NCBI RefSeq assembly: GCF_937888285.1
Contig: NZ_CALART010000011.1
Location: 186,001-250,000, forward strand
DNA from: an uncultured Aquimonas sp.
GTDB taxonomy: Bacteria > Pseudomonadota > Gammaproteobacteria > Xanthomonadales > Xanthomonadaceae
DNA: 64,000 bases
Direction: 5' to 3'
Shown here: positions 17,866-23,989 of the stretch, in pieces
How positions within the stretch are numbered: the first letter of the stretch is position 1
How the letters are laid out: each line of letters starts with the position of its first letter
Translations under genes and position numbers: made by a program
Notes under the pieces: generated by a model
The model's database searches: none
The model's input: the letters and a program-made list of their open reading frames with translations, nothing else
Told to the model about the DNA's origin: nothing

Positions 17866-18923
17866 TGCCCCGCCCTCCGGCTGCGCTCGATCTGGCGCCA
17901 GCGCGCGACCGCGCGGTTGTGCTCCTGCAGGGTGCGCGAGAACACGTGTCCGCCGTCGCCGCTGGCCACGAAGTACAGCGCATCGCCGGGCGCGGGATCG
18001 ACCGCGGCCTCGATCGCCGCGCGACCCGGCATGGCGATCGGCGTCGGCGGCAGGCCGTCGCGGGTGTAGGTGTTCCAGGGCGTATCGGTGTCGAGATGCG
18101 TGCGGGTGATGACGCCGCGGTAGCTCTCGCCAGCGCCGTAGATCACGGTCGGGTCGGTCTGCAGGCGCATGCCGATGCGCAGGCGGCGGATGAACACGCC
18201 CGAGACTTCGCGGCGCTCGCCGCCGATGCCGGTTTCCTTCTCGATGATCGAGGCCAGGATCAAGGCCTCGTCGGCCGACTTCAGCGGCAGATCGGGCTGG
18301 CGATTGGCCCAGGCGCGGTCGAGCACGCGGTCCATCGCGCGCTTGGCGCGGCGCAGGACATCGAGATCGCTCATGCCGCGGGTGTAGTAATAGGTCTCGG
18401 GCAGGAAGCGGCCTTCCGCCGGCACGCCTTCGGCATCGAGCCGGCGCATGATCTCGGTCTCATCAAGCCCGGGAAGGGTCTGCTCAAGCGCCTCGGCCTG
18501 GGTCAAGGCCAGGCGCAGCTCGCGGAAGCTGCTGCCCTCGACCAGGGTGAAGGCGCGCTGCAGCACGCGGCCGTCGGCGAACTGCTGCAGCAGCTCACGC
18601 GGCGTGGCGTTCGCCGGCAGGCGGTATTCGCCGGCCTGGATGCGCCCGCCGACGTTCATCTCGCGGGCCAGCAGGCGCCAGAGCTCCTCGCGGCCGGTTT
18701 CAAGCCCGACGCCTTCGAGGCGCTGCAGCACGCGGCGCAGGCCGTCGCCGCGCTGCAGGATCACGTCGGTCTCGGCGCTCAGGCCAGCCACCGGCGCATC
18801 GACGAAGGCCAGGTACTGCTGCCACAGCCAGAAGGCGCCGCCGCCGACGGCGAGCAGGCCGACCAGAAAGAGGCCGAGCAGGGCACGCAGCCAGCGCCGC
18901 GGCCGCGGTTTGGACTTGCTCAA
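17862..18923 (-). CDS. mltG: Endolytic murein transglycosylase MltG (TTG start)
   Basis: A 353-residue inner-membrane protein that cuts nascent glycan strands and so sets their length. An N-terminal basic stretch and one membrane helix (about residues 10-32) precede the LysM-like region and the YceG domain. The catalytic Glu is in LILASIIEKETGIGGERREVSGVF, and the C-terminal GLPPTPIAMPGRAAIEAAV is characteristic. No ATG or GTG gives a proper start. TTG at 18921-18923 lies 8 bases after AAGGAG and yields MSKSKPRPRRWLRALLG; the upstream ATG at 18995 lies inside pabC without such a site. It starts 13 bp after the pabC stop. Confidence 0.94.
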   Translation of the reverse strand: MSKSKPRPRRWLRALLGLFLVGLLAVGGGAFWLWQQYLAFVDAPVAGLSAETDVILQRGDGLRRVLQRLEGVGLETGREELWRLLAREMNVGGRIQAGEYRLPANATPRELLQQFADGRVLQRAFTLVEGSSFRELRLALTQAEALEQTLPGLDETEIMRRLDAEGVPAEGRFLPETYYYTRGMSDLDVLRRAKRAMDRVLDRAWANRQPDLPLKSADEALILASIIEKETGIGGERREVSGVFIRRLRIGMRLQTDPTVIYGAGESYRGVITRTHLDTDTPWNTYTRDGLPPTPIAMPGRAAIEAAVDPAPGDALYFVASGDGGHVFSRTLQEHNRAVARWRQIERSRRAGQ

Positions 18924-18931
18924 GACGAAGG

Positions 18932-18937
18932 CTCCTT
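18932..18937 (-). promoter_or_regulatory. Ribosome binding site deciding the mltG TTG start
   Basis: AAGGAG on the minus strand shares its first base with the pabC TGA stop and lies 8 bases before TTG at 18921-18923. It is the only strong Shine-Dalgarno sequence near the mltG N-terminus. Confidence 0.8.
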
Positions 18938-19761
18938 CAGGCCTGCGGCGCCAGCGCCGGAACCTCGCTCCAGAGCTGGGCCTGCAGGCCGGCAATCAGG
19001 GGCTGGGGGCGATAGGTCCGCGCACCCAGCCGGGCAGCCGGCAGGATACCGCGCAGGCTGCTGCAGACGAACACGCCGTCTGCGCGCTCGATGTCCTGTG
19101 GCAGCAGCTCGCCGATCTCGACCTCGGCGCGGGTCATGACCCAGTCGCGGCAGATGCCGGCGATGCCGGCGGCGCGCAGCGAAGGCGTGCGCAGGCGACC
19201 GCCACGCAGGGCAAACACGTTGGCTGCGGTGGCGCAGGTGACGCGACCCGCGGTGTCGAGCATCAGCCCCTCGGCCGCGCCGGTGTTCGCCAGTTCGGCG
19301 CGCGCCAGCACGTTCTCGATGCGGTTCAGATGCTTGAAGCCGGCCAGCCGAGGCTGCAGGGCGAGGCGGGTTTCACACCAGCGCAGGCTGACGCCTTCGA
19401 CGTAATCCGCCGCGACCAGCGGCGGCGCGGCATGCAGGCTCAGGATGCGCTGGCTGCGCGCCCCGGGCTCCGGCGCGTAGCCGCGGCCAGCCCCCTCGCG
19501 CGCCAGCAGGATCTTCAGCACCGCGCGCTGCTGGCCCGCGCACAGCTGCTCGGCCTCGAAGGCCAGCAGGTCGGGATCGGGCATACGCAAACCCAGGGCC
19601 TCACAGCCGCGACGCAGGCGGGCCAGGTGCTCGCCCAGCCAGACCGCACGTCCGTGCTGCACCAGCAGGGTTTCGAACAGGCCGTCTCCATAGTTGAGCG
19701 CACGACTGTCAACGCCGACCGCATCGGCGGGCGCGCCGTCGATCAGCACGCCGACGCGCAT
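18937..19761 (-). CDS. pabC: Aminodeoxychorismate lyase
   Basis: A 274-residue PLP enzyme of the class IV aminotransferase fold that turns aminodeoxychorismate into p-aminobenzoate for folate. The N-terminal SRALNYGDGLFET, the PLP lysine in GFKHLNRIENVLAR, and the C-terminal TAANVFALRGGRLRTPSL with GICRDWVM are family signatures. Its ATG shares one base with the pabB stop (TGATG), so the two folate genes are coupled. A branched-chain aminotransferase is ruled out by length and the neighbouring pabB. Confidence 0.94.
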   Translation of the reverse strand: MRVGVLIDGAPADAVGVDSRALNYGDGLFETLLVQHGRAVWLGEHLARLRRGCEALGLRMPDPDLLAFEAEQLCAGQQRAVLKILLAREGAGRGYAPEPGARSQRILSLHAAPPLVAADYVEGVSLRWCETRLALQPRLAGFKHLNRIENVLARAELANTGAAEGLMLDTAGRVTCATAANVFALRGGRLRTPSLRAAGIAGICRDWVMTRAEVEIGELLPQDIERADGVFVCSSLRGILPAARLGARTYRPQPLIAGLQAQLWSEVPALAPQA

Positions 19762-21401
19762 CAGGCGCGGCGTCCGGCATTGGCGGGCGCAGGCTCGGGC
19801 TGCGGGCGATGAGAGGTTTGGTCCATGGCCTCGGCAGTAGACAGGGCCGCAGGCGGCGCGTCCGCGGACTCGACCACAGGATGGGCGACGAGCCCTGCGC
19901 TCTCCGTCGACGGGCCGTGCGGAGCCCGCCCCTCAAACGCGGGCGGCTCGCCGCGCGCAGCGAACTCATCGACTGCGCGCAGCACGCCACTCGGTGCGTG
20001 TTCATCGAAGGCGCGCAGCACGCCGCGCGCTTTGGCCCGCGTCTCGGCCAGTTCGGCCGCAGGCTCGGAGTCGACGACGATGCCGGCACCGGCGCGGAAC
20101 CCCGCCTGCGCGCCACGCAGCCACAGGCTGCGGATCAGAATGTTGAGGTCGAGATCGCCGCTGCGGTCGAGGTAGCCCAGCGCGCCGGTGTAGGGCCCGC
20201 GGCCCTCGCCCTCCAGCTCGGCGATGATCTGCATGCAGCGCACCTTGGGACAGCCGGTGATGGTGCCGCCCGGAAACACCGCGGCGATCGCCTGACCCGG
20301 CCCGACCTCGGGACGCAGCCGACCGCGCACGTTGCTGACGATGTGGTGCACGTGGGCATAGCTTTCGAGGCCCATCAGCTCGTCGACTTCGACCGAGCCC
20401 GGCACGCAGACCCGGCCCAGGTCGTTGCGCTCCAGATCGATCAGCATGATGTGCTCGGCGCGCTCCTTCGGGTGCCCGATCAGCTCGGCGCGACGACGCG
20501 CGTCGTCCAGCGCATCGCCGGGCTGGCGCGGGCGCGTGCCGGCGATCGGCCGCGTCTCGGCGAGCCCCGAGCGCAGCGACAGCAGGCGCTCGGGCGAGGA
20601 GCTCAGCACCGCCCAGTCCTGCCAGGCCAGCAGACCCGCGAACGGCGCCGGATTGGCCGCGCGCAGCCGGGCGTACAGATCCGCCGGCGCGGGTGCTGCA
20701 TCGAAGCTCACGCGCCAGGGCCGCGACAGGTTGACCTGGAACACGTCGCCCGCACGCAGGTAGTCGAGGATGCGGCGCACGCCGGACTCGAAGTGCGCGC
20801 CGTCGGCTTCGTCGATGCGATGGGCGGGCAGTGCGGGCAGTGCGGGCGCTGCCGACGAAGCGTCCCTGGTCTCGATCGGTGCCTCCGCGGCCCCGGCCCA
20901 CGCACGCTGCAGGCGCTCGATCAGGACCTCGGCCTGCGGATGGTCGGCTTCGACGACGGCGTACGCGTCGCCGGATTCGCGGTCGCGCAGGATCGCCGCG
21001 CGGCAGCGCAGGGCCAGCGCGATCGGCAGGTCGCCGGGGGCGGCGAGACGCGGCACGCTGGATTCGATCTCGGCGGCGAGCTCATAGCCCAGCAGCAGGG
21101 CCCAGCCGCCGCCGAAGGGCAGGCCATCGTCGCGCGCAGGCGCTTTTACTTCAGCGAAGGTGCGGTCGAGCTGATCGAGGAAACCGCCCGTCAGAACTCG
21201 ACCGTCGAGATCGCGCAGCAGGCCGTCGGCGCCCAGCGCGAAACCGCCCTCGGGCGCGGCGAGCAGCAGGTGGTAGCGGGCGCGGCCGCCCTGGGCCGCG
21301 CTTTCCAGCAGACAGGGGAAGAACTCCGGCTCGGCCCGATGCAGGTCGAGGAGATCGACAGCGGGCAGATCAACCGCAGCGGGCGGCAGGACGCAGTGCA
21401 T
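19761..21401 (-). CDS. pabB: Aminodeoxychorismate synthase component I, with C-terminal extension
   Basis: A 546-residue chorismate-utilising enzyme that aminates chorismate together with PabA. The catalytic core holds SSSPERLLSL, RPIAGTRPRQPGDA, HIMLIDLERNDLGRVC, and PGGTITGCPKVRCMQII. The core ends near residue 468, at the normal end of the family. A further 78 residues (469-546) are Pro/Ala-rich and start with a partial duplication: GVLRAFDEH is followed by GVLRAVDEF. The extension may be a recent unstructured addition formed by local DNA duplication. pabA is not in the window. It is coupled to pabC by a 1-bp overlap. Confidence 0.93.
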   Translation of the reverse strand: MHCVLPPAAVDLPAVDLLDLHRAEPEFFPCLLESAAQGGRARYHLLLAAPEGGFALGADGLLRDLDGRVLTGGFLDQLDRTFAEVKAPARDDGLPFGGGWALLLGYELAAEIESSVPRLAAPGDLPIALALRCRAAILRDRESGDAYAVVEADHPQAEVLIERLQRAWAGAAEAPIETRDASSAAPALPALPAHRIDEADGAHFESGVRRILDYLRAGDVFQVNLSRPWRVSFDAAPAPADLYARLRAANPAPFAGLLAWQDWAVLSSSPERLLSLRSGLAETRPIAGTRPRQPGDALDDARRRAELIGHPKERAEHIMLIDLERNDLGRVCVPGSVEVDELMGLESYAHVHHIVSNVRGRLRPEVGPGQAIAAVFPGGTITGCPKVRCMQIIAELEGEGRGPYTGALGYLDRSGDLDLNILIRSLWLRGAQAGFRAGAGIVVDSEPAAELAETRAKARGVLRAFDEHAPSGVLRAVDEFAARGEPPAFEGRAPHGPSTESAGLVAHPVVESADAPPAALSTAEAMDQTSHRPQPEPAPANAGRRA

Positions 21402-21434
21402 GCGGGACGCGCCGACGCGAGGGGTTCCGGCGCG

Positions 21435-22673
21435 TCAGACGCGGCGGAACACCAGCGTGCCGTTGGTGCCGCCAAAGCCGAAGCCGTTCGACATCGCGAC
21501 CTCGATCCTGGCCTCGCGCGCCACGTTGGGCACGTAGTCGAGATCGCAACCCTCGCCGGGCTCATCCAGGTTGATCGTCGGTGGCACCAGGCCGTGGTAG
21601 AGCGCGAGGATGCTGAAGATCGCCTCGACGCCGCCGGCCGCGCCCAGCAGATGACCGGTCATCGACTTGGTCGAGCTGACCAGGGTGCGGTAGGCGTGGT
21701 CGCCGAAGGCGCGCTTCATCGCCAGCGTTTCGGCGAGATCGCCGAGCGGCGTCGAGGTGCCGTGGGCGTTGAGGTAGCCGACCTGGTCGGCATTGATGCC
21801 GGCATCGCGCAGGGCCGCGGTCATGCAGCGCGCCGCGCCCTCGCCGTCCTCGGCCGGGGCGGTCATGTGGTAGGCGTCGGAGCTCGCGCCGAAACCGGCC
21901 AGCTCGCAGTAGATGCGCGCGCCGCGGGCCTTGGCGTGCTCGTACTCCTCCAGCACCAGCACGCCGGCGCCGTCACCCATGACGAAGCCGTCGCGTTCCT
22001 TGTCCCAGGGCCGCGAGGCGCGGGTCGGGTCGTCGTTGCGGGTGGACATGGCCTTCATCGAGCAGAAGCCGGCGACCGAGGTCGGGCTGCTGCCGCGCTC
22101 CGCGCCGCCGGCGACCATCACGTCGGCATCGCCGTACTGGATCAGGCGCATCGCCATGCCCACCGAGTGGTTGGCGGTGGCACAGGCGGAGACGGCCGAG
22201 AAGTTCGGGCCCTTGATGCCGGTCAGGATCGACAGGTGGCCCGAGACCATGTTGATGATCGTGCTCGGCACGTAGAAAGGCGAAACCTTGCGCGGGCCGC
22301 CTTCCAGCAGCCGCGCGGTGGTGTCCTCGATACCGAGGATGCCGCCGATGCCCGAGCCGATGATGGTGCCGATGCGCTCGGCGTTGGCTTCGCTGACTTC
22401 GAGGCCGGAATCCTTCAGCGCCATCAGTCCGGCGGCGACGCCGTAGTGGATGAAGGGATCCATGCGCTTGGCCTCTTTGGCCGGGATGTAGGCGGCAGGA
22501 TCGAAATCGCGCACTTCGCCGGCGATGCGCGTGGCGTACGCGCTGGCGTCGAAGCTGGTGATCGGGCCGATGCCCGAGCGGCCGTGGGAGATGTTGTCCC
22601 AGGCAGTGGCGAGATCATTGCCGACCGGCGAGACGATGCCCATGCCGGTGATGACGACGCGACGCTTGCTCAT
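21435..22673 (-). CDS. fabF: 3-oxoacyl-ACP synthase II (KAS II)
   Basis: A 412-residue condensing enzyme that elongates acyl-ACP with malonyl-ACP, including the palmitoleoyl to cis-vaccenoyl step. The catalytic Cys is in AVSACATANHSVG, with His in NAHGTSTPLGD and in SMTGHLLGAAGG. The thiolase fold starts at KRRVVITGMGIVSPVG. It follows acpP in the fab string but a good terminator lies between them (22763-22799), so it probably also has its own promoter. pabB starts 33 bp downstream. Confidence 0.97.
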   Translation of the reverse strand: MSKRRVVITGMGIVSPVGNDLATAWDNISHGRSGIGPITSFDASAYATRIAGEVRDFDPAAYIPAKEAKRMDPFIHYGVAAGLMALKDSGLEVSEANAERIGTIIGSGIGGILGIEDTTARLLEGGPRKVSPFYVPSTIINMVSGHLSILTGIKGPNFSAVSACATANHSVGMAMRLIQYGDADVMVAGGAERGSSPTSVAGFCSMKAMSTRNDDPTRASRPWDKERDGFVMGDGAGVLVLEEYEHAKARGARIYCELAGFGASSDAYHMTAPAEDGEGAARCMTAALRDAGINADQVGYLNAHGTSTPLGDLAETLAMKRAFGDHAYRTLVSSTKSMTGHLLGAAGGVEAIFSILALYHGLVPPTINLDEPGEGCDLDYVPNVAREARIEVAMSNGFGFGGTNGTLVFRRV

Positions 22674-22762
22674 GCTGGCTCCGTGCCGGCGCTCGTCGCG
22701 CCCGGCTGCTGTTCAGTGGCCGACGCATGACGCGCCGACGGGAAACGGATGCGGGATCGCCG

Positions 22763-22799
22763 CAAAAGAAAGCCGCCCCGTCGGACGACGGGGGCGGCC
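22763..22799 (-). terminator. Intrinsic terminator between acpP and fabF
   Basis: On the minus strand GCCGCCCCCGTC pairs with GACGGGGCGGC (one extra base) around GTCC, followed by TTTCTTTTG. It lies about 50 bases past the acpP stop, inside the fab string, and would let acpP be expressed above fabF. Confidence 0.85.
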
Positions 22800-22849
22800 T
22801 CTTCAAACGCTGGCGAGGCTCGCACCGCGGGCCTCGCGCGGCAGCGGCA

Positions 22850-23089
22850 TTACGACTTGACGTGAGCCTTCACGTAGTCGATCGCCTGCTGCACGCTGGT
22901 GATCTTCTCGGCGTCTTCGTCCGGGATCTCGCACTCGAACTCTTCCTCGAGCGCCATCACCAGCTCAACGGTGTCGAGCGAGTCCGCGCCCAGATCGTCC
23001 ACGAAGGAGGCGTTAGGGGTGACTTCCTCTTCCTTGACGCCCAGCTGTTCCACGACGATCTTCTTGACGCGTTCTTCGATGCTGCTCAT
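22850..23089 (-). CDS. acpP: Acyl carrier protein
   Basis: A 79-residue acidic carrier for growing acyl chains. Ser in DLGADSLDTVELVMALE (about residue 37) takes the 4'-phosphopantetheine arm. The sequence MSSIEERVKKIVVEQLGV is the standard start; AGAGGAA lies upstream. It sits between fabG and a terminator, matching the high expression of ACP in bacteria. Confidence 0.98.
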   Translation of the reverse strand: MSSIEERVKKIVVEQLGVKEEEVTPNASFVDDLGADSLDTVELVMALEEEFECEIPDEDAEKITSVQQAIDYVKAHVKS

Positions 23090-23234
23090 GGGGTTCAATT
23101 CCTCTGACGGAAAACTCGGCGCATTGTAGTGGGAACCGCCAGACCGCACCAACGCGCGGTTCCGGCCACCCGTCTGCGCCCGACGGGCTTGCGATTCGTT
23201 GTCTTGCAGCTGCGACCCGGACGCGCAGGGCGCG

Positions 23235-23978
23235 TCAGGGCATATACATACCACCGTTCACATGCAGGGTCTCGCCGGTGATGTAGCTGGCGTTCGGCCC
23301 GGCCAGGAAGGCCACCGCATTGGCGATGTCCTGCGCTTCGCCCAAGCGCCCCAGCGCGATCTGGCCGAGCAGCGCACTGCGCGCGTCTTCCGGCAGCGAG
23401 CGGGTCATGTCGGTATCGATGAAGCCCGGCGCCACCACGTTGACGGTGACGCCGCGGCTGCCGATCTCCTTGGCCAGCGACTTCGAGAAGCCGATGATGC
23501 CGGCCTTGGCGGCGGCATAGTTCGCCTGCCCTGCGTTGCCGGTGACCCCGATGACCGAGGCGATGTTGATGATGCGGCCACGGCGCGCCTTCATCATCCC
23601 GCGCATCACCGCCTTGCTGGTGCGGAAGATCGAGCTCAGGTTGGTGTCGAGGATGGCCTGCCAATCCTCGTCCTTCATCCGCATCAGCAGGTTGTCGCGG
23701 GTGATGCCGGCATTGTTCACGAGGATGCCGATGGCGCCGAACTCCTTGCCGATGGCCTCGATCAGCGCCTCCACCTGGGCGCCGTCCGCCACGTCAAGCA
23801 CGCGGCCCGCGCCGCCGTTCGCTGCCAAGCGCTCGCCGATGGCGGCGGCTCCCGATTCCGAGGTGGCAGTGCCGATGACCTTGGCGCCCTGGGCAGCCAA
23901 TGTGTCGGCGATGGCGGCACCGATGCCGCGGCTGGCGCCGGTGACGAGGGCGATTTCGCCTGCGAGGGGCTGGTGCAT
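23235..23978 (-). CDS. fabG: 3-oxoacyl-ACP reductase
   Basis: A 247-residue short-chain dehydrogenase that reduces 3-oxoacyl-ACP with NADPH. TGASRGIGAAIADTL is the cofactor loop, NNAGITRDNLLMRM the NNAG motif, and Ser/Tyr/Lys are in IINIASVIG and YAAAKAGIIGFSKSLA. The start at 23978 is chosen because GGAG lies 6 bases upstream and the length matches FabG. An in-frame ATG at 23990 shares one base with the TGA of the S8 protease gene. Thus fabG is fed by read-through from the protease rather than directly from fabD. Confidence 0.95.
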   Translation of the reverse strand: MHQPLAGEIALVTGASRGIGAAIADTLAAQGAKVIGTATSESGAAAIGERLAANGGAGRVLDVADGAQVEALIEAIGKEFGAIGILVNNAGITRDNLLMRMKDEDWQAILDTNLSSIFRTSKAVMRGMMKARRGRIINIASVIGVTGNAGQANYAAAKAGIIGFSKSLAKEIGSRGVTVNVVAPGFIDTDMTRSLPEDARSALLGQIALGRLGEAQDIANAVAFLAGPNASYITGETLHVNGGMYMP

Positions 23979-23989
23979 CTTGTACTCCA

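Noticed and set aside
19809..22730. Long plus-strand open frame opposite pabB and fabF
   Set aside because: Antisense to two enzymes with complete motifs; no ribosome site or domain.
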